Origin: Pseudomonas allokribbensis
GTDB taxonomy: Bacteria; Pseudomonadota; Gammaproteobacteria; Pseudomonadales; Pseudomonadaceae
DNA: 64,000 nucleotides
Direction: 5' to 3'
NCBI RefSeq assembly: GCF_014863605.1
Contig: NZ_CP062252.1
Coordinates: forward strand, 2,551,001-2,615,000
Below the pieces are notes generated by a model that was not told the DNA's origin, made no database searches, and worked only from the letters and a program-made list of their open reading frames with translations. A program made the translations under genes and the position numbers. Positions 36,501 to 64,000 of the stretch are shown one piece after another (position 1 is the stretch's first letter; each line of letters begins with the position of its first letter).

Positions 36501-39500
36501 GGCTGGTGGCGTACTACACCGGTGAGCCGCTGGACATCGGCGAACTGCGCGGCCATCTGCTGGAGCAGTTGCCGGATTACATGGTGCCGACGGCGTTCGT
36601 CCATCTCGACGCCATGCCCCTGAGCCCCAACGGCAAACTCGACCGCAAGGCCTTGTCGGCCCCGGATCAGAGCGGCCAGTTGCTGCGCAGGTACGAGGCG
36701 CCGGTCGGCGATGTGGAATGTCGCATCGCCGAGATCTGGCAGACCCTGCTGAACGTCGAGCAGGTCGGGCGCCACGACAATTTCTTTGAATTGGGCGGCC
36801 ATTCCCTGTTGGCTGTGAAACTGGTCGAGCGCATGCGCCGGCAGGAATTGAGCTGCGATGTGCGGGTTCTGTTCGGCCGGCCAACCGTGGCGGAACTGGC
36901 GGCAACTCTGGGCGCGTCGTCCAGCGTGCAAGTGCCGGTCAATCGCATCACCCCTGACTGCCAATACATCACGCCAGACCTGCTGCCCCTGGCCTCACTC
37001 GATCAGGCCGGCATCGACCGGGTGCTGGAAAGTGTCCCCGGTGGCGTCGCCAACGTGCAGGATATCTATGCGCTGGCGCCGTTGCAGGCGGGGATTCTGT
37101 ATCACCACATGGCCGCGACTGCCGGTGATCCTTACGTGTTGCAGGCGCAATTCGTGTTTGACGGGATCAAGTCGATCAAGGCCTTTGTGCGCGCCGTCAA
37201 TGTGGTGATCGCGCGCCACGACATCCTGCGTTCCAGCGTGGTCTGGGAAGGCCTCGAAGAGCCGGTGCAAGTGGTCTGGCGGGCGGCGCCGCTGGCGCTT
37301 GAGCGAGTCGATGCCGACCCGCAGGACGGCGATGTGCTGCAACAGATGCAGGCACGTTTCGACCCGCGTCACTATCGTCTGAACCTGGGCCGCGCACCGA
37401 TGATGCGCTTTGCCTACACCGAGGACCCGCAGCAACAACGTTGGGTCGGCATCCTGCTGATGCACCACCTGATGCTCGATCACACCGCGCTGGAAGTGCT
37501 GGTGACCGAGATGAACAGCGTGCTGCACGGTCACGCCGCCGAACTGGCGACCCCGGTGCAGTACCGCAACTATGTCGCGCAGGCACGGCTTGGCGCGGAT
37601 GCCGAGGCGCACGAAGGGTTTTTCCGCGACATGCTCGGCGACATCGATGAGCCGACCCTGGCGTTCGGCGTGCAGGACGTGCATGGCGACGGCAGCACGG
37701 TGGTCGACAGCCAGCTCACGCTGGACACCGCGCTGGCCTTGCGTCTGCGCGAGCAGGCACGCCGGCTCGGCATCAGCGTGGCGAGTCTGGCGCACCAGGC
37801 CTGGGCGCAGGTCCTGGCGCAGCTTAGTGGCCGGGATGAGGTGGTGTTCGGCACGGTACTGCTGGGCCGGATGCAGGGCGGCGAGGGCGCCGACCGGGCG
37901 TTGGGACTGTTCATCAACACCTTGCCGCTGCGCGTCAGCGTGACCGCCACGGCGGTACGCGACAGCGTGCTCGCCACCCATGAACGGCTGGCGCAGTTGC
38001 TCGCGCATGAACAAGCGTCACTGGCGCTGGCCCAGCGTTGCAGCGGGGTTTCGGGGGCGTTGCCGCTGTTCGGCACGTTGCTCAACTATCGCCACAGCGC
38101 ACCGCAGGCTGCCGGCTTGACTCTGGACGGCATTGAATTGCTCAGCTCCCGCGAGCGCAGCAACTATCCGCTGGTGGTCAGCGTCGATGACCTTGGCGAA
38201 GGCTTGCGTCTGAGTGTGCAAGCGGTGCCGGGTATCGATGGTGCGCGGGTCTGCGAGTACATCAATGTTGCTTTCGACAGTCTGGTGCAGGCGCTGGAGC
38301 AGACGCCGCAACTGGGTGTCGATCAGTTGTCGATTCTGCCGCCGGATGAGCGTCGGGAGTTGCTGGTCGGTTTCAATGCCACCCAGCGGGATTACCCGTC
38401 GGGTTCGACGGTTCATGGTCTGTTTGAACAGCACGTGGAACTGCATCCGCAAGCTGTGGCGGCGGTGCATGGCCACACAACGCTGACGTATGAGGAACTG
38501 AATCAACGGGCCAACCGACTGGCCCACCATCTGATCGGGCAGGGCGTGCAGCCGGGCGACCATGTAGCGATCTTGCTACCGCGTTCGCTGGAGTTGTTGG
38601 TCGCGCAACTGGCCATCGTTAAATGCGCAGCGGCTTATGTGCCGCTGGATATCAACGCGCCGGCCGAGCGTCAGGCGTTCATGGTTGAAGATTGCGGGGC
38701 GAAAGCGCTGTTGACCTTGAGCACTGAAACGGTTGATTACGCGGTGCGCCGGATCGATCTGGATGCGCTGCCGTTGGACGCGCAACCGACGCATAACCCG
38801 GACCTGCCGCAGTCTCCAGAATCCGTGGCCTACATCATGTACACATCCGGTTCCACCGGCACGCCGAAGGGTGTGATGGTGCCGCACCGGGCGATCGGTC
38901 GACTGGTGATCAACAACGGTTATGCCGATTTCAACCCACAGGATCGCGTGGCGTTCGCCTCCAACCCGGCGTTCGACGCCAGCACCATGGACGTCTGGGG
39001 GCCGCTGCTCAACGGCGGGCGAGTGGTGGTCATTGATCACGCGACCTTGCTTGATCCGCACGCATTCGGACAGGAATTGGCGACTTCGGGCGCCACGATT
39101 CTGTTCGTCACCACCGCGCTGTTCAACCAGTATGTGCAGCTGATTCCCGAGGCGCTGAAGGGGCTGCGCATCGTGCTCTGCGGTGGCGAACGCGCCGACC
39201 CGGCCGCCTTCCGCCGCTTGCTGGCCGAGGCGCCGGATCTGCGCATCGTTCACTGCTACGGCCCGACCGAAACCACCACCTATGCCACGACGTTTGAAGT
39301 GCGCGAAGTGGCAGAAGATGCCGACAGCGTGCCAATTGGCGGCCCGATCTCCAACACCCAGGTCTATGTACTCGATGCCCGCCAGCAACCCGTGCCGATG
39401 GGCGTGACCGGCGAGTTGTACATCGGCGGCCAGGGCGTGGCGCTGGGCTATCTGAATCGCCCGGACCTGACCGCCGAAAAGTTCCTGCAAGACCCGTTCA

Positions 39501-42500
39501 GCGAGCAACCGGGCGCGTTGCTGTACCGCACCGGCGACCTCGCACGCTGGCTCGCACCGGGCCAACTGGAATGCATCGGTCGTAATGACGATCAGGTGAA
39601 AATTCGCGGTTTCCGCATCGAGCTGGGGGAAATCGAAAACCGTCTGCTGAACTGCGAAGGGGTCAAGGAAGCCATCGTGCTGGCCCGTCAGGACGGTCAG
39701 GAACCGTTACGCCTCGTGGCATATTTCACCGCCGAAGAGGGCGTGGACAGCGCCAGCCTGCGCGAACAATTGCAAGCGCGCCTGCCGGAATACATGGTGC
39801 CCTCGGCCTGGGTGCAGCTCGACGCGTTGCCGCTGAGCAACAACGGCAAGGTCGACCGCAAAGCCTTGCCGCTGCCGGATCAGAGCGCCTGGCTCAGCCA
39901 GGCATACGAAGCCCCGCAAGGCTCGGTGGAAACCGCGCTGGCGCAGATCTGGGCCGATGTCCTGAAGCTGGAAAAGGTCGGTCGCCACGACAACTTCTTT
40001 GAACTGGGCGGCCATTCATTGCTGGCGGTGAGCCTGATCGAGCGCCTGCGCCGGATCGGCCTGAGCACCGACGTGCGCGTGCTGTTCAGTCAACCAACCC
40101 TGGCAGCATTGGCAGCGGCGGTGGGTAGCGGACGCGAAATCGAAGTGCCGGCCAATCGCATTCCTGCTGATTGCACCCACATCACCCCAGACCTGCTGAG
40201 CCTGACCGAACTGGATCAGGCCAGCATCGACCGGATCGTCGCCAGCGTGCCGGGCGGTGCTGCCAATGTGCAGGAAATCTACCCGCTGGCGCCGTTGCAG
40301 GAAGGCATCCTTTATCACCACTTGAGTGCTGAGCAGGGCGACCCGTACCTGCTGCAATCGCGGCTGGCCTTCGACAGTGTCGAGCGTCTGCGCACCTTCA
40401 CCGACACCTTGCAACAAGTCATCGCACGCCACGACATCCTGCGTACCAGCGTTGTCCACGAAGGCCTGGCGACGCCTCATCAAGTGGTGTGGCGCCACGC
40501 CGAACTGGTGATGCAGCACGTAACGCTGGACCCGGCGCAGGGCGACATCCTCGAGCAATTGCACGAGCGCTTCGATGCCCGTCACTACCGCCTCGACATC
40601 AGCCAGGCACCGCTGCTACGCATGGTGTATGCCGAGGATCCGAAACAGCAGCGCGTGGTGGCGATCCTGCTGTCCCATCACCTGATCCTCGATCACACCG
40701 CGCTGGAAGTGATCGTCGAAGAAATGCGCGATGTGATGTTCGGTGAGATCGACCACCTTTCGGCGCCGATCCCCTATCGCAACTACGTCGCCCAGGCACG
40801 CCTGGGGCTCGGCGAGCAGGAGCACGAAACGTTCTTCCGCGAGATGCTCGGTGATATCGACGAGCCGACGCTGCCGCTAGGACTACGGGATGTGCAGGGT
40901 GATGGTCACGGCGTCGAGGAAGCGCTGCAACCGGTGGCGGCGGAACTCAACGGGCGCCTGCGTGAACAGGCGCGGCACCTGGGCGTGAGCGCGGCCAGCC
41001 TGATGCACCTGGCCTGGGCGCAAGTGCTGGGCGTGCTGTCGAACCGGCGCGACGTGGTGTTCGGCACGGTGATGATGGGACGGATGCAGGGTGGCGATGG
41101 TGCCGACCGGGCGCTGGGGGTGTTCATCAACACCTTGCCGCTGCGCATCGATGTCGGCGCCGGCGCGCGCGACGGGGTCAAGGCGACCCACGCACGACTG
41201 ACTGCGCTGCTCGGGCATGAACACGCCTCGCTGGCACTGGCCCAGCGTTGCAGTGGTGTCGCGGCGTCATCGCCGCTGTTCAGTGCCTTGTTCAACTACC
41301 GCCACAGTGCCCCCGCGCAACAGTCGCAGAACGGCCAGGGTATCTGGGAGGGCGTGCAGAAACTCGGTGGTGAAGAACGCACCAACTATCCGCTGACCCT
41401 GAGCGTGGACGATCTGGGCGAAGGGTTTGCCTTGTCGGTTCTGGCGGTCAGCCAGATCGGCGCGCAACGGATTTGCAGTTACATGCACACCGCGCTGGAG
41501 CAACTGGTGCAAGCGCTGGAGCAGACGCCGCAAAAGCCGCTGAACCGTTTGCCGATCCTTTCGACCGCGGAACTGGAGCGTCTAGTCGACGGCTTCAATC
41601 CTCCGGTTACGGCCTATCCCCGTGGCGCAACGATTCACGCAATGGTCGAGGTTCAGGCCGAGCGCAATCCGCATGTCCTCGCGGTGATTCAAGGTGCGCA
41701 ACAGCTGACCTACGGTCAGCTCAATCAGCGCGCCAACCAACTGGCCCGTCATTTGATCGGCCTCGGCGTGCAACCGGACGACCGCGTTGCGCTCTGCGTG
41801 CGTCGCGGCCCGCAGATGCTGGTCGGGTTGCTGGCGATTCTCAAGGCCGGCGCCGGTTATGTACCGGTGGATCCGGCGCATCCGGTGGAACGCATCGCCT
41901 ACCTGTTGCAGGACAGCGATCCGGTGGCCGTGCTCGCACAGGCTTCGACCCGGGAGCTGCTGGGCATGATGCCGGTGATCGATCTGGACAGCGACGCCTG
42001 GCAACACCTGCCCGACAGCAACCCGAAACTGCCGTACCTGACTCCGGCGCACCTGGCCTACGTGATCTACACCTCGGGCTCCACTGGCCAGCCAAAAGGG
42101 GTGATGGTCGAACACGCCACCCTGGAAAACCTCGTGCACTGGCACGCCGAAGCCTTCGACCTGCACGCCGGCAGCCACACCGCCAGCGTTGCCGGGTTCG
42201 GTTTCGATGCGATGGCCTGGGAAGTCTGGCCGGCGCTGTGCGTCGGTGCGACCCTGCACCTGCCGCCGGAATCGGTGAGCAATGAGCATCTGGACGAACT
42301 GCTCGACTGGTGGCGAGCGCAGCCGTTGCAAGTCAGCTTCCTGCCGACTCCGGTGGCCGAATACGCCTTCAGTCGCGAGCTGCAACACCCGACCCTGCGC
42401 ACGTTGCTGATCGGCGGCGACAAGCTGCGCCAGTTCAACCGTGCGCAAACCTTCGCGGTGATCAACAACTACGGCCCGACCGAGGCCACGGTGGTCGCGA

Positions 42501-45500
42501 CGTCCGGCCCGGTGGAAGTCGGCCAGCCGCTGCACATCGGCCGGCCGATGGCCAACGCTCGCATCTATCTGCTTGATGACCAGCAACGTCCGGTGCCGGT
42601 GGGCGTGACGGGCGAGTTGTATGTGGCCGGCGCCGGTGTGGCGCGGGGTTACCTGAACCGTCCCGATCTGACCGCCGAACGCTTCCTCGCCGACCCGTTC
42701 AGCGACCAGCCGCAGGCACGGATGTACCGCACCGGCGACCTCGCGCGCTGGCTGGCGGACGGCAACATCGAGTACCTGGGCCGCAACGACGATCAGGTGA
42801 AACTGCGCGGCGTGCGGGTTGAACTGGGGGAAATCGAAGCCGCGCTGGCCAGCCATCCAGAGGTACAGGACGCGGTGGCGCTGGTTCGTGACGGGCAGTT
42901 GCTGGTGTGGTTCACCGAGCGTGCGCCGGCCGATATCGAAGCCCTGCGCAATCATCTGCAAACGCTTCTGCCGCAAGCCTTGATCCCGGCGGCTTACGTG
43001 CGACTCGACGCCTTGCCGCTGACCGCCAACGGCAAACTCGACCGCAAGGCCTTGCCGGAACCGGATCAGAACGCCTGGCTCAGCCGTGAATACGAAGCCC
43101 CGCAGGGCCCGGTGGAAACCGCACTGGCGCAGATCTGGGCCGATGTCCTGAAACTGGAAAAGGTCGGTCGCCACGACAACTTCTTCGAACTGGGCGGCCA
43201 TTCGCTCCTAGCGGTGAGCCTGATCGAACGCCTGCGTCAGATCGGCCTGAACACCGATGTGCGTGTGCTGTTCAGCCAGCCAACGCTGGCTGCACTGGCC
43301 GAAGCGGTAGGCAGCGGTCGCGAAATCGAAGTGCCGGCCAACCGCATTCCCGTTGGCTGCACCCACATCACCCCGGACCTGCTGAGCCTGGCCGAACTGG
43401 ATCAGCCTAGCATCGACCGGATCGTTGCTACGGTGCCCGGCGGCGCCGCCAACGTGCAGGACATTTATCCGCTGGCACCGTTGCAGGAAGGCATCCTTTA
43501 TCACCACTTGAGCGCGGAGCAGGGCGACCCGTACCTGCTGCAATCGCGGCTGGCCTTCGACAGAGTCGAGCGTGTCGAGAGCTTCGCGGCGGCGCTGCGT
43601 CAGGTCATGGCGCGCCACGACATCTTGCGCACGGCGGTGATCTGGCAAGAACTGGCCGAACCGATGCAAGTGGTCTGGCGTCACGTCGAATTGCCGGTGC
43701 AGGAAATCGTGCTCGCCCCGGCGGATGGCGACGTCCTCGAGCAGTTGCACGGGCGTTTCGATGCCCGACACTACCGCCTCGACATCAGTCAGGCACCCTT
43801 GCTGCGTCTGGTGTATGCCCGTGATCCGGCTCACGACCGGGTGGTCGCGATGTTGCTGTTCCACCATGTCGTGATGGATCACACCGCGCTGGACGTGGTG
43901 CAGCACGAAATGCTCGCCTGCCTGCAAGGGCGCGAAGCCTCGCTGGGCGCGGCCGTGCCTTACCGTAACTACGTGGCGCAGGCGCGGCTGGGTGTTAGCG
44001 AGCAGGAGCACGAAGCGTTCTTCCGCGACATGCTCGGCGACATCGACGAGCCGACCCTGCCGTTCGGCTTGCAGGATGTACAAGGTGACGGTCGCGACAT
44101 CGAGGAAACGCAACAGGCCCTGACCGCCGCCACCGGTCAGCGTCTGCGCAGCCTCGCGCGGCAACTGGGCATCAGCGTGGCCAGCCTGTTCCACCTCGCG
44201 TGGGCGCAGGTGCTGGCGGCGACGTCCGGGCAGGAGCGCGTGGTGTTCGGCACGGTGCTGATGGGCCGGATGCAGGGCGGCGAGGGGGCCGACCGGGCGT
44301 TGGGGATGTTCATCAACACCTTGCCGCTGCGGGTCGATCTGGGGGCAACCCCGGTGCGCGAAGGGGCTCGGGCGACACATGCGCGTCTCAGTGCGCTGCT
44401 CGGCCACGAGCACGCGTCACTGGCGCTGGCCCAGCGTTGCAGCGGTGTGGCTGCGCCATCGCCACTGTTCAGTTCGATGCTCAACTACCGCCACAGCGCC
44501 GACGAGGCGCAACAGCAAAACGTGCGTCAGGCCTGGCAAGGCATCGAGACCCTGAGCAGCGAAGAACGCACCAACTATCCGTTGAGTCTGGGCGTCGATG
44601 ATCTGGGCAATGGGTTCGTCCTCACCGCCATGACCTCGGCGAGCATCGGTTCGCAGCATATCTGTGACTACATGCAGACCGCGCTGGAGAACCTCGCGGA
44701 TGCCCTGGAACAAGCCCCGGATCAGCCGCTGAATCGCTTGCCGATCCTTGTAGGCGCAGAACGTCAGCAGGTGCTGTACGACCTTAACGTCACCGGCACC
44801 GCAGACGATCTGCAGCAAACCGTTCACGCACTCTTCGAAGCGCAAGTACAACGCACGCCACATGCCATCGCGTTGCAGGCCGGTGAACAGCGGCTGACCT
44901 ACGCCGAACTCAACGCACAGGCCAACCGTCTGGCCCATCACCTGCGCGAACTGGGCGTGGGGCCGGATGCACGGGTGGCGATCTGCGTCGAGCGCGGGCT
45001 GGAACTGATGGTCGGTCTGCTCGGCATTCTCAAGGCAGGTGGTGCGTATGTGCCGCTGGACCCGGCATACCCGGCGGAGCGTCTGGATTACATGCTCAAG
45101 GACAGCGCCCCGGTGGCCGTGCTGGTCCATGGGGCGACTCGTGAGTTGCTGGGCGAGAGCACTGCGCTGGTGATCGATCTGGACCAGGCTCACTGGACAT
45201 TCAACCCGGATGACAATCCGCAAGTGCCGAACCTGAGCGCTTCGAACCTGGCCTACGTGATCTACACCTCCGGTTCGACCGGTGCGCCGAAGGGCGTGAT
45301 GGTCGAGCATCGCGGCGTGGGCAATCTGTTGCACTGGAGTTCGCAACTGTGTCCTGCCGTGACGGACGGCGCCCTGTTGCAGAAAACCCCGTTCAGTTTC
45401 GATGCCTCGGTCTGGGAGCTGTTCTGGCCATTGAGCGCCGGGCTGCGTCTGGTGCTGGCGCGTCCTGACGGGCACCGCGAGCCGGCGTATCTGGCGCAGG

Positions 45501-48500
45501 TGATTCGTGAGCAGCGGATCAGCGTGATCCAGTTCGTGCCGGTGCTGCTGCAACAGTTCCTCGAGCAGGACGACGTCAGCCAGTGCAGCAGCCTCACCGA
45601 TGTGTTCTGTGGCGGCGGAGACCTGACGCCAGCGCTGGCGCGTCTGGTTCGTGAGCGTTTGCCGCAGGTGCGTTTGCACAACGTCTACGGCCCGACTGAA
45701 GCGACGGTCGACAGCACGGTGTGGACGCTGGAACCGTCGATGTCGGTGCCGGACAGCGCGTTGCCGATCGGACGGCCGATCAACAACACTCGTCTTTATG
45801 TACTCGACGCCGCCGAACGGCCGGTGCCGATGGGCGTCATCGGTCAATTGTTCATTGGTGGTGCCGGGGTTGCGCGGGGCTATCTGGGGTTGCCGCAGTT
45901 GATGGCGGAACGGTTTATCCCGAGCCCGTTCGTGGCCGGCGATCGGCTGTACGCCACGGGCGACCTGGTGCGCTACCGCGCCGATGGCCAGCTCGAATTC
46001 ATCGGGCGCAACGACTTCCAGGTCAAACTGCGTGGCCTGCGCCTGGAGTTGGGTGAAATCGAAGCCCAACTGCTCAGCCATCCGGCGCTGCGTGAAGCCG
46101 TGGTGCTGGTGCGTGAGGAGCGTCTGGTGGCGTACTTCACCTGGCACGTCGAAGCCGGCCAACCGGGGATCGAGTCGTTGCGCGAACACTTGCTCGCACG
46201 CTTGCCCGATTACATGGTGCCGTCAGCCTTTGTCGCACTCGACAGCCTGCCGCTGAGCCCCAATGGCAAGGTGGATCGCAAGGCGCTGCCGGCCCCCGGT
46301 GCCGAGTCGGTGCTGGTGCGTGAATACGAGCCTCCCGTCGGTGAGACCGAAGTCGCCCTGGCCCGGTTGTGGGCCGAGGTGTTGAAGGTGGAGCGGGTCG
46401 GACGTCACGATCACTTCTTTGAGCTGGGCGGGCACTCGCTGCTGGCGGTGAGCCTGATCGAGCGCATGCGTCAGATAGGCCTGAGCACCGATGTGCGCGT
46501 GCTGTTCAGTCAGCCGACCCTGGCCGCGCTGGCCGCCGCCGTGGGCAGCGGGCGGGAAATCGAAGTGCCGGCCAACCGCATCGCAGCCAATTGCACCCGC
46601 ATCACCCCGGACATGCTGACGCTGGTCACGATGGATCAAGCCGCCATCGACCGCGTGGTGTCCAGCGTGCCGGGCGGCGCCGCCAACGTGCAGGACATCT
46701 ATCCGCTGGCGCCGTTGCAGGAAGGCATTCTTTATCACCACTTGAGTGCGGGAGAAGGCGATCCGTACCTGCTGCAATCGCGGCTGGCGTTCGACAGCCT
46801 TGAACGTCTGCAGCGTTTCCGTGCGGCGTTGCAACACGTCATCGACCGCCATGACGTTCTGCGCACGGGTGTGGTGTGGGAAGGCTTGAGCGTGCCGGTG
46901 CAGGTCGTGTGGCGCCAGGCTGAACTGGTGGTGCAGGAGGTCCTGCTCGATCCAGCGGCAGGCGACATTCTTGAGCAGTTGCACACCCGGTTCGATGCCC
47001 GGCATTACCGTCTCGACATCGCCCAGGCACCGTTGCTGCGACTGGTGTATGCCCGCGATCCGGCCCGTGGCCGGGTGGTGGCGATGCTGCTGTTCCATCA
47101 CATCGTGCTCGACCACACCGCGCTGGAAGTGGTGCGCCATGAAATGCAGGCGTACCTGCGCGGGGCTGACGAGCCGTTGCCGGCGGCGGTGCCGTACCGC
47201 AACTACGTGGCGCAGGCGCGTCTGGGCGTCACGGAGCAGGAGCATGAGGCATTTTTCCGCGACATGCTCGGCGACATCGACGAGCCGACCCTGCCGTTCA
47301 GCCTGCGCGATGTGCGCGGCGACGGACGCGGCATCGAGGAAGTGCAGCAGGTACTCGACAACGGCCTGAACTTGCGCCTGCGCAGTCAGGCGCGGCAGAT
47401 GGGCATCAGCGTGGCCAGCCTGTTCCACCTTGCGTGGGCCCAGGTACTGGCGGCGACTTCCGGGCAGGACAATGTGGTGTTCGGCACCGTGCTGATGGGC
47501 CGGATGCAGGGCGGCCAGGGCGCCGACCGTGCGCTGGGCATGTTCATCAACACCTTGCCGTTGCGGGTCGATCTGGGCGAGACCCCGGTGCGCGAGGCGG
47601 TCAAGGCGACGCATCAGCGTCTCACCGCGCTGCTGGGGCATGAGCATGCTTCGTTGGCACTGGCCCAGCGTTGCAGCGGGATTGCGGCGCCGTCGCCGTT
47701 GTTCAGCGCGATGCTCAACTATCGACACAGCCACGGCGCAGAGCATTCGGACAGCGTGATTCAGGCCTGGCAAGGCATCGAGACCCTGAGCAGTGAAGAA
47801 CGCACCAACTACCCGCTGAGCCTGAACGTCGATGACCTGGGCAACGGTTTCTCGCTGATAGCCATGGTGCCGACGGACATCGGCGCGCAGCGGATTTGCG
47901 GTTACATGCAAACGGCGTTGTTGGCATTGGTGGAGGCGCTGGAACAGGCACCGACGCAGGCGATGAATCGCTTGCCGATTCTTGAGGGAGCAGAGCGGCA
48001 GCGCTTGTTGTTCGACTTCAACGCTACCGATGTTGGTTATGACCTTCAGCAAAGCATCCACGGTTTGTTCGAGGCGCAGGTCTTGCGCACGCCGCAGGCT
48101 GTGGCGGTGCTCTCAGGCGAACAGCGGCTGAGCTATGCCGAGCTGAACGCTCGGGCCAACCGTTTGGCGCATCACTTGCGCGGACTGGGCGTTGGCCCGG
48201 ATGCGCGGGTGGCGATCTGCGTCGAGCGGGGGCTGGAGATGGTGGTCGGGTTGCTGGCGATTCTGAAGGCCGGTGGCGGTTATGTGCCGCTGGATCCGGC
48301 GTATCCGCTGGAACGTCTGGCTTACATGCTGGAGGACAGTGCACCGTCTGCGGTGTTGGTGCAGGGTTCGACTCGCTCGTTGCTGGGTGAGGTGTCGGTG
48401 CCGATGGTCGATCTCGATCACCAAACCTGGCAATCGCTGTCGGCCGATAACTTTTCCGTCGATGGACTGACTCCGCAGCACACGGCTTACGTGATCTACA

Positions 48501-49800
48501 CCTCGGGCTCCACCGGTCAGCCGAAAGGCGTGATCAACGAGCACAGCGGGGTGGTCAACCGCTTGCTGTGGATGCAGGACGCTTATCGCCTGACGGCTGA
48601 GGACGTGGTGCTGCAGAAAACCCCGTTCAGTTTCGACGTCTCGGTCTGGGAGTTCTTCTGGCCGTTGATGACCGGCGCCCGACTGGTGATGGCTCGTCCG
48701 GGTGGCCACAAGGATCCGCTGTATCTGAGCGAAGTGATCGAGCGTGAACGCATCACCACGCTGCACTTCGTGCCGTCGATGCTCGACGTGTTCCTCGCCC
48801 ATGGCGAAACCGCACGTTGCAACGGTTTGCGTCAGGTGATGTGCAGCGGTGAAGCGTTGCCGGGCAGTCTGGTGCGGCGCTTCAAGCAGCAATTACCGGG
48901 CAGCGGCTTGCACAACCTGTACGGCCCGACCGAAGCGGCAGTGGACGTTACCGCATGGGATTGCGCCGGGCCGTTGGAGCTAACGCCAGACAACACGCCC
49001 ATCGGCAAACCGATCGCCAACACCCGCATGTACATCCTCGATGCCCAGCAACAACCGGTGCCGCAAGGCGTGGTCGGCGAGCTGTACATCGGCGGGGTAC
49101 AAGTGGCTCGCGGTTACCTGAATCGTCCTGAACTCAGCGCCGAACGTTTCCTTCAGGATCCATTCCAGCCGAACGGCCGGATGTACCGCACCGGCGACGT
49201 CGCCCGTTATCTGGCCGATGGCAACATCGAATACCTGGGCCGCAACGACGATCAGGTGAAGATCCGTGGCCTGCGCATCGAACTCGGTGAAATCCAGTCT
49301 CGCCTGACCGACATCGGTGGCGTGCAAGAAGCGGCGGTGCTGGCCCGAGAAGATGTGCCGGGAGACAAACGCCTGGTGGCCTATTACACCGGCGCACGGC
49401 TGGAAATCGACGTGCTGCGCGGTCATTTGCTGGAGCACCTGCCGGATTACATGGTGCCGGCGGTATTCGTGCACCTGGATGCGCTGCCACTGAGCCCCAA
49501 CGGCAAACTCGACCGCAAGGCACTGCCGGCACCCGATCAAGCGTCTGTGATCACTCGCGAATACGAAGCCCCGGTCGGCGAAGTGGAAATTCTCCTCGCC
49601 GGGCTCTGGGCCGAATTGCTCAACGTGGAACGGGTAGGGCGGCACGACAACTTTTTTGAACTGGGCGGACACTCATTGCTGGCGGTCAGTCTGATCGGCC
49701 GGTTACGTCAGGAAGGCATGGAAGCCGACGTCAGGGCGTTGTTCGAACAACCGACCCTGGCCGGTTACGCCGCAATTACGGAAAGAATGGAGATCGTCCT

Positions 49801-49804
<4 letters not shown>
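33536..49804 (+). CDS. Lipopeptide NRPS 2: five C-A-T modules (modules 3-7)
   Basis: A 5422-residue synthetase. Residues 1-52 are an acidic TubC_N-type docking domain (ELMAVISTHAIRLQQDDED). Five C-A-T modules follow; A3 motifs lie near residues 693, 1766, 2842, 3907 and 4985, and T-domain serines at 1090, 2161, 3223, 4301 and 5380. Codes read by eye are DAWQFGVVD (Gln, module 3), DAMFLGCTY (probably Val/Ile, module 4), DAWFLGNVV (Leu, module 5), DAWQFGVVD (Gln, module 6) and DVWHMSLVD (Ser, module 7). All C domains have the HHxxxDH core, and all carry the HH-x5-GD dual C/E motif except that C3 reads LHLAAGEGD. The ATG 33536 begins the docking domain; the longer frame to 33227 overlaps NRPS1 out of frame. 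The tail ends TERMEIVL. The stop overlaps the next start (GTGA). Confidence 0.93.
48040..49675 (+). repeat. A-T cassette copy 1 (module 7)
   Basis: This segment aligns without gaps to 57741-59376 at a constant offset of 9701 bases. Runs of exact identity include 48074-48321 (248 bases), 48518-48663 and 48830-49011 (182 bases). It spans the adenylation and thiolation domains of the serine module, but not its C domain. It is a product of intragenic duplication or gene conversion, not a mobile element. Confidence 0.85.

Positions 49805-64000
<14,196 letters not shown>

Overview
The window is high-GC, densely packed bacterial chromosome whose gene set (nadK/metallophosphatase/rhomboid/DUF1315/DUF2797/pepN run, katG, PCu(A)C-SCO pair, NodT-LuxR-NRPS lipopeptide locus) points to a fluorescent-type Pseudomonas, probably in or near the P. 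fluorescens/P. koreensis complex. The species is inferred from gene content only; there is no rRNA or housekeeping marker to settle it.

Layout. Bases 1-838 are the 3' part of an arsenite efflux pump gene. Bases 835-8414 hold housekeeping genes: a DUF1853 protein facing nadK, a calcineurin-like phosphatase, a rhomboid protease, a DUF1315 protein, a DUF2797 zinc-cluster protein and aminopeptidase N. A bidirectional terminator separates pepN from katG. Bases 10967-13173 carry a PhoD-like phosphatase and an unrecognised protein. Bases 13251-15385 carry a zinc-type TonB receptor behind a Zur-like palindrome. Next come an LTA-synthase-like sulfatase, a sterol-desaturase family protein, a GFA protein, a LysR regulator, an orphan ABC substrate-binding protein, a small Xre regulator with a membrane protein, Ohr, and a copper-delivery pair (SCO and PCu(A)C).

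The second half (24179-64000) is a lipopeptide biosynthetic locus: a NodT-type outer-membrane efflux lipoprotein, a LuxR-type regulator, and three collinear NRPS genes. NRPS1 has 2 modules and begins with a starter condensation domain (fatty-acyl start). NRPS2 has 5 modules. NRPS3 has 4 modules plus tandem thioesterases and runs off the window end. The 2-5-4 layout gives 11 modules. Specificity codes read by eye suggest acyl-Leu-(Glu/Asp)-Gln-(Val/Ile)-Leu-Gln-Ser-Leu-Leu-Ser-(Val/Ile). The first seven positions resemble the N-terminal part of xantholysin, and the total length matches the MDN-0066 type of undecapeptide (both comparisons from memory). Eight of the ten internal condensation domains look like dual condensation/epimerisation domains; the two in modules 9 and 10 look like ordinary LCL domains.

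How it works together: the LuxR protein probably switches on the NRPS genes through dyad elements in the 492-base gap; NRPS1-3 assemble the peptide, handing over through TubC-type docking domains at the starts of NRPS2 and NRPS3; the tandem TE releases and probably cyclises it; the NodT protein is the likely outer-membrane exit channel. MacA/MacB partners are expected just beyond the right edge but are not visible. The most unusual sequence feature is a near-identical 1.6-kb A-T cassette shared by the two serine modules (7 and 10), which sits behind different condensation-domain types.
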